A DNA stretch of 64,000 nucleotides from Bacteroidia bacterium (GCA_009929445.1 SAAL01000002.1:1-64000); one strand, 5' to 3'; numbered from the stretch's first letter, positions 42,265 through 51,103 are shown. Notes: generated by a model from the letters alone, not told the origin. Program-made: numbers and translations.

Positions 42265-43308
42265 ATGAAAAAGATTCTTGCATTATTTTTTAATCTCACG
42301 ATGGGCGTTGTGTTGGCGTCACTCGTTGGCGGCGGTGCATTTGCCGCACTTGGAATCGGAGGCTTTTTGTCGCTGATGCCGAAAATGCACGACGGCCTCG
42401 GGATGGCTATCCAAAAAGAAATTTGGACGAATTCCATCATCGAGGGGCTGTTTGCCGATAACTCGTTTTTGAGTAAAGCATTCAGTGCCGACGAATTTGT
42501 GAACGCGGGAAAAACCGTTCACATCCCGAATGCCGGAGCTCCGAGCGGCGTGGTGAAAAACCGCAGCTCATTCCCTGCTACCGTGAGCCAACGGACAGAC
42601 ATTGACCTGACGTTTAATCTGGACAATTATTCTACCAATCCGATTAAAATTGATCTGGCGGAAACTGTTGAATTATCCTACAATAAGCGTGAAAGCGTAT
42701 TGCGCCAAGATAGAGCAACGCTCCACAACGCCATTTCCGAAGGGGTTTTATATGAGTGGTTCCCGCTAATTGCAAACGCCATCCGTACAACCGGAGGGGC
42801 AGTAGCAGCGCATACGCCATCGGCAACCGGAAATCGTAAAGCATTTACCAAAGACGATGTGAAGAAAGCAATGACCACATTCAACAAACAGGATATTCCT
42901 GCCGAGGGCCGCTATATGTTAGTTGATGCTGATATGTACGACCAATTAATTGGCTCGATGACCACACAGGAAGCAATGGCTTTCCACGCGCAAGTGGATG
43001 TTGCTAACGGCGTAGTAGGGAAATTATACGGCTTCAATATAATGATGCGCAGCCGTGTAGGTGTGTATGCCACCGCCGGAACTAAAAAATTGTGGAGTGC
43101 TGCCGGAGCAGCAACTGACAACGCAGCTGCATTGGCTTGGCATACGAACTCAATCTGCCGTGCATTAGGAGAAGTTGTGGCTCGTGAATCATTAAATGAT
43201 CCGTTGTACTACGGAGATATTTACGCATTTGAAGTTCGCTGCGGTGGACGTGCCATGCGTAACAATGTGGAAGGACTGCTGGCCATCGTGCAGGACGCAT
43301 CTGCTTAG
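42265..43308 (+). CDS. Major capsid protein
   Basis: This 347-residue protein matches Bacteroidota phage capsids: KTVHIPNAGAPSGVVKNRSS near residue 90, YSTNPIKIDLAETVELSYNK and MLVDADMYDQLI. The first 38 residues are strikingly hydrophobic (LTMGVVLASLVGGGAFAALG). Family homology starts near residue 40 (MHDGLGMAIQKEIW), where an internal ATG also exists, so the mature protein may begin there after protease processing. Confidence 0.85.
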   Translation: MKKILALFFNLTMGVVLASLVGGGAFAALGIGGFLSLMPKMHDGLGMAIQKEIWTNSIIEGLFADNSFLSKAFSADEFVNAGKTVHIPNAGAPSGVVKNRSSFPATVSQRTDIDLTFNLDNYSTNPIKIDLAETVELSYNKRESVLRQDRATLHNAISEGVLYEWFPLIANAIRTTGGAVAAHTPSATGNRKAFTKDDVKKAMTTFNKQDIPAEGRYMLVDADMYDQLIGSMTTQEAMAFHAQVDVANGVVGKLYGFNIMMRSRVGVYATAGTKKLWSAAGAATDNAAALAWHTNSICRALGEVVARESLNDPLYYGDIYAFEVRCGGRAMRNNVEGLLAIVQDASA

Positions 43309-43347
43309 GCACCATTTTTTCTGAAACTATAAAACCCGTGTGAAGGC

Positions 43348-43397
43348 AGAGCCGCTCCAAGTCGGAGATGAAAGCCCGTTGAGGGGCGGCTCTTTTT
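43348..43397 (+). terminator. Terminator after the capsid gene
   Basis: AGAGCCGCTCC (43348-43358) pairs with GGGGCGGCTCT with one wobble and is followed by TTTTT. It separates capsid from lysis genes. A TTCGGCTACGCTCAGTGGCC repeat follows at about 43400-43425. Confidence 0.78.
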
Positions 43398-43438
43398 ACA
43401 CTTCGGCTACGCTCAGTGGCCGAAAATAGAATATAACT

Positions 43439-43912
43439 ATGGCAAAAGCTACAACCCCGAAAGTACCGGTTAAATACCTGGTAATTCACTGCACCGATAC
43501 GCCGGAGGGGCGACACATCACTTCGGACGATATCCGCCGCTGGCACCTGAAAGAGCGTGGCTGGAAGCAGGTGGGCTATACCGATATGATTCACCTGGAC
43601 GGACGCGTGGAGCGACTGGTGGAAAACAACGACGATGCCTATGTGGACGGTTGGGAAATTACCAACGGAGCCCTGGGGCACAACAGCCACAGCCGGCATA
43701 TAGTCTATGTAGGAGGGCGAGCCCGAAATAACCGGACTCCTGCGGATACCCGCACACCGGCACAGGTTGAAGCCCTGACAAGGATAATTAAGAAGTTTAA
43801 CGAACTTGCACCGAATGCAAAAATAATCGGGCACCGGGATTTGAACAAAGCAAAGGCCTGCCCGTCATTTGACGTGAAAGCGTTTGTAAAAGAAATCGGT
43901 ATAAAACAGTAA
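43439..43912 (+). CDS. N-acetylmuramoyl-L-alanine amidase (endolysin)
   Basis: This 157-residue amidase_2 enzyme of the T7 lysozyme type cuts the bond between muramic acid and the peptide stem for host lysis. Zinc ligands are the histidine in LVIHCTDTP (about 17) and those in IIGHRDLNKAKACPSFD (His and Cys near 122-131). There is no signal peptide, so release needs a holin-like step. It is the first gene of a lysis cassette with two membrane proteins. Confidence 0.92.
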   Translation: MAKATTPKVPVKYLVIHCTDTPEGRHITSDDIRRWHLKERGWKQVGYTDMIHLDGRVERLVENNDDAYVDGWEITNGALGHNSHSRHIVYVGGRARNNRTPADTRTPAQVEALTRIIKKFNELAPNAKIIGHRDLNKAKACPSFDVKAFVKEIGIKQ

Positions 43913-43915
43913 AGC

Positions 43916-44323
43916 ATGCCCGCATTAGATATTATATCACTTTTACTCAACCTACTGCTTGGCACCGGGCTGATAATCCAGTTTATTACCATCCGCTCGA
44001 TACGAAAAGAGGCGGACGCAAAGGCAGACAGCGCCCAGTCAAAGGCGGGTAGAGATAAAATAGAGCTGGTGGATAATACGGTTACAACCATGGTGGAGAC
44101 GGTGAATAAACTACTTGAACAAAATCAAAAGCTGATTGAAAAATACGCCTTCTCAAGCGAAGAAAATCAGCTGTTGAGACAGGAAAAAGTTGATTTGGAA
44201 CAAAAATTTACTGCCCTGGAAAAAAAGGTAACCCGTATGATTCAGACGAACCTGAAAGTGATAAAAGTGCTGGAGAATATGGGCGTGGACGAAGAAGTAA
44301 TTAAACCGCTGCGTGAGCAATGA
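43916..44323 (+). CDS. Membrane-anchored coiled-coil protein of the lysis cassette
   Basis: This 135-residue protein has one N-terminal membrane helix (IISLLLNLLLGTGLIIQFIT) followed by about 100 residues of coiled coil (KIELVDNTVTTMVETVNKLL and beyond). It begins 3 bp after the amidase stop. It could be a holin or pinholin-like factor, or a spanin component; one membrane helix and a long helix fit an inner-membrane spanin as well. Confidence 0.6.
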   Translation: MPALDIISLLLNLLLGTGLIIQFITIRSIRKEADAKADSAQSKAGRDKIELVDNTVTTMVETVNKLLEQNQKLIEKYAFSSEENQLLRQEKVDLEQKFTALEKKVTRMIQTNLKVIKVLENMGVDEEVIKPLREQ

Positions 44324-44784
44324 AAAAGATATTATTCCTATTCGTTATCTCGGCGCTTCTGATTTCCTGCAAATCAAAGCAGTCTGTGGTAGAAGTTCCG
44401 GTGAAAACGGTAGAGAAAGTTACCGAGCGACTGGTTGAAATACAGCTACCGGCAGACAGCGCCTGGCTTACGGTCTACCTGGAGTGCGACAGCACCAATC
44501 AGGTAATCCTACGGGGACTTAGCGAGCGAAAAAGCGAGGGAGTTTTATCCGACTTGAAATTCACCAACGGAGTGCTGGACTACCGCGCCAAAACCAATGC
44601 GGCTCCTCACAAAGCGACTGTGCGTGACAGCATTGTTTACAAAGAAATCCCGGTAACGGTGGAAGTGCCGACTGTGGAATACAGGCAAACCCGATGGCAG
44701 GCGTTTACCTCCAAAATCGGAAATATCAGTTTACTCCTACTACTCCTTTTTGGAGCGTGGAAACTCATAAAAATTAAATTTTAA
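44320..44784 (+). CDS. Unimolecular spanin-like lipoprotein
   Basis: This 154-residue protein has an N-terminal lipoprotein signal with lipobox LISC (C17) and a C-terminal membrane helix (ISLLLLLLFGAWKL, about 136-149). Lipid anchor in the outer membrane plus helix in the inner membrane is the architecture of u-spanins such as T1 gp11, which fuse the two membranes in the last lysis step. The middle is beta-rich (VEIQLPADSAWLTVYLECDS). The start overlaps the previous stop (ATGA). Confidence 0.72.
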   Translation: MKKILFLFVISALLISCKSKQSVVEVPVKTVEKVTERLVEIQLPADSAWLTVYLECDSTNQVILRGLSERKSEGVLSDLKFTNGVLDYRAKTNAAPHKATVRDSIVYKEIPVTVEVPTVEYRQTRWQAFTSKIGNISLLLLLLFGAWKLIKIKF

Positions 44785-44812
44785 ATAGCATTTAACAACC
44801 AATTAAAAATTT

Positions 44813-45331
44813 ATGGCAACATTATTAAAAGCCCGCATTGGCGGCATCGACTTTGCACCGGTAATCACCTCGGCCGCCGGACTGGCCACCGCCGTATGGG
44901 TCGAGCAGCCGCTTACGCTTAGAGACGACGAGGTTTCCGTGGTGGAAGGCGACCCGACCGAGGAGGAGGTGTTCTCCCATGAAAATGATGCTCCGGAAGA
45001 TTATGATATCACCGGAACAGGCGTAACGGCAGTAGGCAGCTTCATCAAAGCAACACTGGACGAATTGGCCGGAATACTTGGCGGCGCAGTAACGGGCGCA
45101 TCGCCCAACGGCGTATATACCCACTCGCCCAAAAAGGTACTTATCAACAAAGCAATACGTTTCCGCTTGAAAAGCGGCGGCGCAATCGTGATTCCCAACG
45201 CAAAAGGGTACGTACTGTTTAACGGCAACCTGGGCACTGCCGGTCTGATGAAATATCCGTTCAAATTCAAAGCCATGGCACAATCCGGCTGGGACGCTGA
45301 TTTTGTGATTCAGGAAAAGATAACTGTGTAA
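44813..45331 (+). CDS. Major tail (tube) protein
   Basis: This 172-residue protein is beta-rich with an N-terminal LLKARIGGIDFAPVITSAAG and a C-terminal LFNGNLGTAGLMKYPFKFKA. It lies directly before the chaperone and tape-measure genes, the standard place of a siphophage tail tube gene. No sheath gene adjoins it. The identification is mainly by position and composition. Confidence 0.7.
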   Translation: MATLLKARIGGIDFAPVITSAAGLATAVWVEQPLTLRDDEVSVVEGDPTEEEVFSHENDAPEDYDITGTGVTAVGSFIKATLDELAGILGGAVTGASPNGVYTHSPKKVLINKAIRFRLKSGGAIVIPNAKGYVLFNGNLGTAGLMKYPFKFKAMAQSGWDADFVIQEKITV

Positions 45332-45337
45332 CGCACT

Positions 45338-45793
45338 ATGACAGACAGCGAAACCAAACTGGCAGCTGCTAACTTACTATTACAACGGGGCGTCAGATTT
45401 ACGGTTGACGCCCCGTTTGTTTTTCGGCTGCTGCAGCGGAATGTGGTGGAAATAAAACCGCTCTATGCCGGAACGATAGCAGAGTTATCCCGGATCATTC
45501 TGGAAAATGAGATGGAAAATCTAACCGGGCACCAGGCGAATGAAAAGATTACCGAAGTATGCCGGCTGATAGCCACCGCAGTCCTGAACGGAAAAAAGGA
45601 GCTGAAAAAAGTAAACCGGCTTGCCCGGCGACTGGAAAAAAGCGTACCGGCATTTCAGCTTTTCCAAATCTACCTGCACATTGCCAATATCAACAGGCAC
45701 GTGGATTTTACGAATATTACCGGCTATTTCAGCAACCTGATGAATCAGATGATGACGAGGAAACTGCCGGGTCAGGAAAGCGAGGGGAGGTAA
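45338..45793 (+). CDS. Tail assembly chaperone, short (G-like) form
   Basis: This 151-residue helical protein (NLLLQRGVRFTVDAPFVFRL near the start) is encoded between the tail tube and tape measure. It ends at the TAA at 45791. A second frame continues the protein-like sequence in the -1 frame with no start codon, so a fraction of ribosomes probably shift at GGGG (45784-45787). Tail chaperones of siphophages use this to make a longer GT-type partner. Confidence 0.72.
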   Translation: MTDSETKLAAANLLLQRGVRFTVDAPFVFRLLQRNVVEIKPLYAGTIAELSRIILENEMENLTGHQANEKITEVCRLIATAVLNGKKELKKVNRLARRLEKSVPAFQLFQIYLHIANINRHVDFTNITGYFSNLMNQMMTRKLPGQESEGR

Positions 45794-45821
45794 AGGGCTA
45801 CACCGACGGTCTCCATAGCCC
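45784..45821 (+). promoter_or_regulatory. Probable -1 ribosomal frameshift site
   Basis: At GAG GGG AGG TAA, the GGG codon can re-pair with GGG one base upstream. A stem GGGCTA (45795-45800) with TAGCCC (45816-45821) starts seven nucleotides later, the spacing typical of frameshift stimulators. Confidence 0.6.
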
Positions 45822-46041
45822 CTTCGGATTATTTGGACAGTTAAAAGAAAAACGCGGACTCACGCACGACGAGCTACTGTGGGGACAGCCCTGGATTATG
45901 TACCTGCTCGAGATGGCAGATGCACCCCGCTACGTAAATGGAAAACCACCCGCACCCGTGGCAGAAAGTGCGGAGGATGTGGCAAGGATACTGGGACGGA
46001 AAGCCCCTCAGTCCCCTAAAGGGGAAGTAAGAGAGCGATAA
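45787..46041 (+). CDS. Tail assembly chaperone, frameshifted (T-like) extension
   Basis: This 84-residue extension in the -1 frame contains GYTDGLHSPFGLFGQLKEKR and LLWGQPWIMYLLEMADAPRY, a recognisable downstream tail chaperone domain. It lacks its own start codon. The joined product would be about 234 residues. The last residues (APQSPKGEVRER) are encoded by a palindromic repeat at 46001-46030. Confidence 0.68.
   Translation, partial: EVKGYTDGLHSPFGLFGQLKEKRGLTHDELLWGQPWIMYLLEMADAPRYVNGKPPAPVAESAEDVARILGRKAPQSPKGEVRER
46001..46030. repeat. CCCCTCAGTCCCCTAAAGGGG repeat in coding sequence
   Basis: GCCCCTCAGTCCCCTAAAGG and following bases form the C terminus of the frameshifted chaperone. Confidence 0.7.
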
Positions 46042-46077
46042 TCTAATTATTTAAAAAAAATAAATCACCCTGCAAAA

Positions 46078-46124
46078 TTCCCCCTTTAGGCTTCGACGTG
46101 AGCTCAGCCGAACGGGGTTAGGGG
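46078..46124. repeat. Composite CCCCCTTTAGG + CTTCGACGTGAGCTC repeat
   Basis: TTCCCCCTTTAGG, CTTCGACGTGAGCTCAGCCG and AACGGGGTTAGGGGG are nested, so one family is inserted within, or built from, the other. It ends ten bases before the tape measure ATG. Confidence 0.75.
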
Positions 46125-46133
46125 GCCGACTGG

Positions 46134-49100
46134 ATGGAACCTGTAGAAATAGACATACGGATGAAGCAGAACGTGACCGAGGAGGGCAAAAAGGCCACCG
46201 GCGCGATGGGCGAAATGGACGAGGCAGCGAAAAAGATGCAGGAGCAGGTTGAGTCTATGCTTGAGCAGCGTAAAAAGCTGATTGCCGATATTGAGAAAAA
46301 TCTCAGTAAAACCGCTACGAATATTTCCAATACGAGTGACATGCTTTCAGGTGATGTAAGCAAGCTGAAAAAGGCGAGCGATATCCTGGGCGAGTCGCTG
46401 GAATCAGCAAAAAAAGAAGTCTCAGATGTAGAAGCGGTACTCCAGTCCGGAACGGCTACAATCGAGGACTTTTCCAGCGCGAGCGAGCAACTGAATCAAG
46501 TGGGCGGCGAACTTGCCGATATCCTTACAAAATCCAATGACCTGCAGGATATTTCCAACGACCTGATGAATTTAGGCAAGGGAAATGTCGAAAAACTTAC
46601 CCGCTCCAAACTGTTTCTTGCCAAGGCCAACGAATGGGTGGCAAAAACTTTCAAAATGAGCGAAGTGGCCGCGAAACGGTTCACGGCGGTTGCTTCATTT
46701 GGGCTGACGATTGCAATTTCCGCACTGATTGGGCTTTACGAAAGATACAAAACCAAGCAGGAAGAAATTAATCGGCTGAAAAAGGAATTTGCCGATATAG
46801 AAAAAGGCGCTATTAAAGGCATGGCTGATGAAAAGGTAGCCGCTGAGCAACTAATGAGAGTGGCAGGCGACCACACCAAGAACCTCGACCTTCGGAAGCA
46901 GGCGGTAGAAAAACTGAACAAGCTGATGCCTGATTACAACGGCTATATCAATCGGGAGGGACAGCTCATCGGTAACGCGGACACGGCGCTTAAAAATTAC
47001 CTGGTTAGCCTTTACAAGGTTGAAAAAGCAAAAAAGCTGATTGCAGGCATTGAAGAAGACACCGCTAATATTGACAACCTGAAAAGTACCGGTTCTGACC
47101 CGGTTACTTTTTTGGAAAGAATGGGATTAGGTGCTGCCAAATTACTTACGCCTACCAATTACGATGAAATTTCAAATAAATTCTTTCAAAATAAATCAAA
47201 AAAATGGATAAACCAAATATCCGGGATAGAGGCCGGAAAAAAACAGAAGGAAGACGAACTTCAAAAATTATTAGGCGATAAGAATGTTTTTACATCTGTT
47301 TTCGAAAGTCCCGACAAATCCTCCGGCGGCTCTTCTTCCTCCGCGCCACCCGCCAAAGAAGAGTATAACGCTCAAGCCGAACTTGACGACCAACTTACAG
47401 ATTTACGGAAACGCACCAATGCCTTGATGATTGATATAATGCAAGACGGTCTTGACAAGCGGTTGAAGCAGATAGATAATGAGAAGGATGAGGAACTTGA
47501 CCGGATAGAAAAACATCAGCAACAAATCCTGGACGAATATAATAAAAGCGATGCCGGGAAGAAAAATCCGCAGGCAGATATTAAGAGCATTCCGGGCATT
47601 GATCCGGAAACGCTCGCGGGTATCGAAGCCGAAAAAACGAAAATTACCAATGCGGCGGAAGAAAAAAGAAAACAAGCCACCGAGGCAAACGCCAGGGAAA
47701 TCACCGACCTGGCCCGAAAATACGCGTCGGAAGAAGTTAACATCCGGTACGATTACCAGCAGGATATTGATAAATTGGAGAAAGCCGGTAACACCGAAGC
47801 CGCCAACGCCGCTCGGATGGAACGAGATAAACGGATTTCGGAACTCACGGCCGAGATGTTTGAGAGCACCGATATCTACAAAACAGCCACGAATGAAAAA
47901 ATACAAGCTTCAAAAGAAGCAACCGAGCAGCTTGTCAGCGACATAAAAAAACGGATTGAAGCGCTCGTAATTGAAAATAAACTCACACGCGCTGACGCCG
48001 ATCGGATGATTGGCGATTTGAATAAAACGCAAGTTTCCCGTGAAAATTCCAAAAACGAAAATAACCCATTCGCCAAGCTGATAAAAGGGCTGAATGACTA
48101 TAAAAAAGCAAAAAAGGAACTTGACGACAAAAGAAAATCCGTAACACCGGGGGAATTAGTCAAGTTGGAAGATGCCGCCAACAAAACGCTTGCCACCACA
48201 GCTGAAGCTGCTGCAGTTTCTCTCGCGGGCGTGCAGGAGATTCTCGGAACGGTAGTCGGTGCTCTGGATCAACTCGGGCTGCTCACCGAGGAAGAGAAGC
48301 AAACGGCCAATGAAGTGATTGGGATGGTTGGCGGAGCAGCCGATATCGCAATGGGTATCGCAACCGGGAATCCGGTGCAGATAATAACGGGTGCGGTCAA
48401 CCTGCTTGCAAACGCCATTTCCCTTTTCGACAAGAAAAGCAAAGACATCGCGAAAAAACAAAAAGAGCACAAAAAAAATCTTGACGACTTAGCCCACGCT
48501 TATACCAACCTTCAGCGTGAGGTAGATAAGGCACTCGGAACCGATGTGTACAAAAAACAGAAAGAAGCCATTGCCAACCTGCGGAAGCAGATAGCCGAGA
48601 ACGAGCGGCTGATTGCGCTCGAACAGCAGAAAAAGAAAAAGAAACAAAATCAGGAAGATATTGCTGCATGGCGTGCAGAAATCGACGCGCTGAAAGGCGA
48701 AATAGACGATACCATTCAGTCCATTACCGAAGACCTGGCACAGACCAACGCCAGGGACTTAGCCCGCACGCTTGCCGATGCACTTGTTTCGGCAGCCCGC
48801 ACGGGCGAGGACGCATTCACAGCAATGGGCGACGTAATCAATGACGTGCTTCGCAACGCGGTGGTGAATGCACTGAGCAAACGCTTTCTTGAAAAACAAA
48901 TGGATGAGGCAACCGAATACCTTGCCGGAGCAATGGGTGACGGCGATTTATCGGACTACGAAAAACGGCGCTTTGAGGAAATGATCCGAAATGCGGGGAC
49001 AGCATTTAACACAGCACTATCCGCTTATGATGAACTATTTGCCAATCAGGATGACGCGGCCAGGCGCTCCGCATCAAAAGGGATTGCCCAGGCAAGCCAG

Positions 49101-49334
49101 GACAGTATCGATGAACTCAGCGGCACCATCACCTTTATGGCGGGTGAGTTTCGAACGGCCAATGTGCTGGCAGCTGCACGTACAGAAACCGGCAAGGACA
49201 TGCTTCTAATCACGCGCACCATTTTGAGCGTGCTGAATGTAATTGCAGAAAATACGTCATATAATAAAAGGTTGGAGGATATTGCAGAAGGGATTGAAAA
49301 ATTAAATAGAGATGGAGTGAATGTGAAAAGATGA
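46134..49334 (+). CDS. Tape measure protein
   Basis: This 1066-residue protein sets tail length. It begins with a helical coiled coil (EGKKATGAMGEMDEAAKKMQ) and has a hydrophobic region near residue 185 (TAVASFGLTIAISALIGLYE). Long Lys/Glu coiled coils follow, with a second hydrophobic stretch (ADIAMGIATGNPVQIITGAV) near residue 740. At one residue per 1.5 angstroms, 1066 residues predict a tail of roughly 160 nm. It overlaps the next gene by ATGA. Confidence 0.88.
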   Translation: MEPVEIDIRMKQNVTEEGKKATGAMGEMDEAAKKMQEQVESMLEQRKKLIADIEKNLSKTATNISNTSDMLSGDVSKLKKASDILGESLESAKKEVSDVEAVLQSGTATIEDFSSASEQLNQVGGELADILTKSNDLQDISNDLMNLGKGNVEKLTRSKLFLAKANEWVAKTFKMSEVAAKRFTAVASFGLTIAISALIGLYERYKTKQEEINRLKKEFADIEKGAIKGMADEKVAAEQLMRVAGDHTKNLDLRKQAVEKLNKLMPDYNGYINREGQLIGNADTALKNYLVSLYKVEKAKKLIAGIEEDTANIDNLKSTGSDPVTFLERMGLGAAKLLTPTNYDEISNKFFQNKSKKWINQISGIEAGKKQKEDELQKLLGDKNVFTSVFESPDKSSGGSSSSAPPAKEEYNAQAELDDQLTDLRKRTNALMIDIMQDGLDKRLKQIDNEKDEELDRIEKHQQQILDEYNKSDAGKKNPQADIKSIPGIDPETLAGIEAEKTKITNAAEEKRKQATEANAREITDLARKYASEEVNIRYDYQQDIDKLEKAGNTEAANAARMERDKRISELTAEMFESTDIYKTATNEKIQASKEATEQLVSDIKKRIEALVIENKLTRADADRMIGDLNKTQVSRENSKNENNPFAKLIKGLNDYKKAKKELDDKRKSVTPGELVKLEDAANKTLATTAEAAAVSLAGVQEILGTVVGALDQLGLLTEEEKQTANEVIGMVGGAADIAMGIATGNPVQIITGAVNLLANAISLFDKKSKDIAKKQKEHKKNLDDLAHAYTNLQREVDKALGTDVYKKQKEAIANLRKQIAENERLIALEQQKKKKKQNQEDIAAWRAEIDALKGEIDDTIQSITEDLAQTNARDLARTLADALVSAARTGEDAFTAMGDVINDVLRNAVVNALSKRFLEKQMDEATEYLAGAMGDGDLSDYEKRRFEEMIRNAGTAFNTALSAYDELFANQDDAARRSASKGIAQASQDSIDELSGTITFMAGEFRTANVLAAARTETGKDMLLITRTILSVLNVIAENTSYNKRLEDIAEGIEKLNRDGVNVKR

Positions 49335-50179
49335 TTATCGACGGAACTAACATACGGACACTTGGCATGTTTATCCTTCGCGGAGGGTCAAACGATTTTT
49401 TGTCGTTTCCGGAGCGCCGGGAACCGGCACAAAATAACTGGGCGGAGCATGACGGGCTGGATGTAGATTTTTCGGATTTGAGTTTTAACCCGAAAAAAGT
49501 GAGCGTTCAGCTTTATCTTTCCGCACCCAATGAAACACAATTTATGCAGCGTTTAAATGCCTTTCAAAACTTGCACTTCCAGCCCGGTTACCGGAATATT
49601 TATGTAGAGGAATTTCAGAAAACTTTCTCACTCCGGTTTCTCGGATTTGGAGAATATACACACAAAGGGGGACTGGCAAAGTCCGGGAAGAAAAGCGGAA
49701 AGCTTACTGTTGAATATATGATGGATGATCCGGTGCAGCTGTTTAACCCCACCCCGTCCCTCCCACAAGGGGAGGGAGCGAGCGCAATTCACATTCAGCT
49801 AAATGGGGTTGATTTGTCGCAGTACGGAATTATAGTGAAAGAAGTTTATTCAACTGTTTTACGCCCGGCATCTCCAAAATCGACCTTAGAGCGGTCATTT
49901 AATCATATAGACGGAATTTGGGCTGACGTGGCCATTATCCGCAAAAAGGAATCGAAACAAGTTACGATTGACTGTGTAATGAGCGCCGGGACATTATCGG
50001 AATTTTACAATAATTACAACGCACTTTTCGGCATAATGAATAGCGCGGCACCAATAGAATTGAGTACGCCTGATACTGACCGGTTGTGCTACTACAAAGC
50101 AATGAGCAATTTTACAAAACTTACTATTTTTTCTAAAAAAGTGCGGGTTGGATTTCAACTGATTTTTCAAACACTATAA
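49331..50179 (+). CDS. Distal tail protein (Dit-like)
   Basis: This 282-residue protein begins with GTNIRTLGMFILRGGSNDFL, and a second similar domain starts at LNGVDLSQYGIIVKEVYSTV, the two-barrel arrangement seen in siphophage distal tail proteins. The linker between them, NPTPSLPQGEGASAI, is encoded by a palindromic repeat (49746-49779). It couples the tube to the tip and fibres. Confidence 0.72.
   Translation: MIIDGTNIRTLGMFILRGGSNDFLSFPERREPAQNNWAEHDGLDVDFSDLSFNPKKVSVQLYLSAPNETQFMQRLNAFQNLHFQPGYRNIYVEEFQKTFSLRFLGFGEYTHKGGLAKSGKKSGKLTVEYMMDDPVQLFNPTPSLPQGEGASAIHIQLNGVDLSQYGIIVKEVYSTVLRPASPKSTLERSFNHIDGIWADVAIIRKKESKQVTIDCVMSAGTLSEFYNNYNALFGIMNSAAPIELSTPDTDRLCYYKAMSNFTKLTIFSKKVRVGFQLIFQTL
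49746..49779. repeat. In-frame CCCTCCCACAAGGGGAGGG repeat
   Basis: The GTCCCTCCCACAAGGGGAGG element is translated as a linker between two domains of the distal tail protein. Confidence 0.75.
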
Positions 50180-50180
50180 T

Positions 50181-50507
50181 ATGGACACGATAAGACAGGG
50201 CGAACAGTTCAAGAAGCTTTTCCAGCTCCCGGACAGCTGGGAGATGTTTGAGGATATTGCAGCGAAATTTTATATAGCGGGAGAACCGGACGCTTCTTTT
50301 ACTTTTTCAAAAAGTGAGGGAACAATCACTGACGAGAGCGCATCCGGTGAAAAATTGATAGGAATGTTTTTCAGCCAGGAAAAGACAAGCCTGATGACCC
50401 CGGGAAAATGGAGCGTAGAGTTTAAACTGGAATATGCCGGCAGTTTTATGCCGATATGGAAACCAGCTGTTGAAGTTTTTAACGTTAAAAAGACACAGAT
50501 AACATGA
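50181..50507 (+). CDS. Hypothetical tail-tip protein
   Basis: This 108-residue beta-rich protein (MDTIRQGEQFKKLFQLPDSW at its start) lies 1 bp after the distal tail gene and overlaps the next gene by 4 bp. Proteins of this size next to Dit often form an adaptor or immunoglobulin-like domain. No family is recognised. Confidence 0.55.
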   Translation: MDTIRQGEQFKKLFQLPDSWEMFEDIAAKFYIAGEPDASFTFSKSEGTITDESASGEKLIGMFFSQEKTSLMTPGKWSVEFKLEYAGSFMPIWKPAVEVFNVKKTQIT

Positions 50508-50764
50508 TCAATACAGAGATTACACCTGTGCCGCTGAGGCGAATATCTGTCGGGGCGGTGGAAACGGGAGTCATAAAACATGAAAACGTGGAAGTCCCCA
50601 CGTTCTACACCGGGAAATCAGCGTATCAAAGCTATCTCGATACTACAGAGGACAGTCCGGCAATGACAGAAGAAGAGTGGGCGAAAACGAAAACACGGAT
50701 TCATGTAGTTGATAACTTGCCTGAGACAGGAAATCCAAATGAATTTTATGCGATTTTTGAATAA
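50504..50764 (+). CDS. Hypothetical tail-associated protein
   Basis: This 86-residue protein ends with HVVDNLPETGNPNEFYAIFE, a segment like those that flank fibre repeat modules. It overlaps both neighbours by a few bases (ATGA, and the last A of its TAA), so it belongs to the fibre operon. The function is unknown. Confidence 0.55.
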   Translation: MINTEITPVPLRRISVGAVETGVIKHENVEVPTFYTGKSAYQSYLDTTEDSPAMTEEEWAKTKTRIHVVDNLPETGNPNEFYAIFE

Positions 50765-50988
50765 TGATTTATGATAAGTACGGAAAACAGCTGTTGTCAA
50801 TTGCCTACTTTGATAAAGGTGGAGCGAGAAAAATTATTGACAGAATCTATGCAGGAGCATCGGATGGTACGCTCCGTCTGGTATGGAAACACAACGCATT
50901 CCTTATCATTGATCCTGTATTCCTATGGGTTACGGATATTGAATCAACCATTACAGTGCGCTCTAATGTGGACTGGACGGTGCAATAG
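50764..50988 (+). CDS. Fibre-locus protein ending in the N-terminal half of a BACON domain
   Basis: This 74-residue protein starts MIYDKYGKQLLSIAYFDKGG and ends with IIDPVFLWVTDIESTITVRS then NVDWTVQ. The last 28 residues align with the first half of a BACON domain (compare SITVTSNTSWTVE in the next gene) and stop exactly after the WTV strand. The second half appears at the beginning of the next gene 132 bp downstream, with two palindromic repeats between. Confidence 0.62.
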   Translation: MIYDKYGKQLLSIAYFDKGGARKIIDRIYAGASDGTLRLVWKHNAFLIIDPVFLWVTDIESTITVRSNVDWTVQ

Positions 50989-51020
50989 CCCATCCAAACC
51001 TTCCCGAAGGGAAGGCTTAA
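50988..51020. repeat. CCTTCCCGAAGGGAAGG repeat
   Basis: CCAAACCTTCCCGAAGGGAA lies immediately after the stop codon. It is the near twin of the host element at 10231-10262. Confidence 0.75.
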
Positions 51021-51076
51021 AGAGAGAATAGAAATAAATGGAAATTTTTTAAATAAAAAACTGCTCGTTCTCTTAT

Positions 51077-51103
51077 TCCCCCTTCGGGGTTAGGGGCAGG
51101 GCT
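51077..51103. repeat. CCCCCTTCGGGGTTAGGGG repeat
   Basis: TTCCCCCTTCGGGGTTAGGG lies 17 bp before the ATG of the middle BACON gene. Confidence 0.7.

Noticed and set aside
45593..45601. A AAA AAG slippery heptamer in the tail chaperone gene
   Set aside because: Shifting there would replace protein-like sequence by frame-shifted residues; the second frame only becomes protein-like near 45784.
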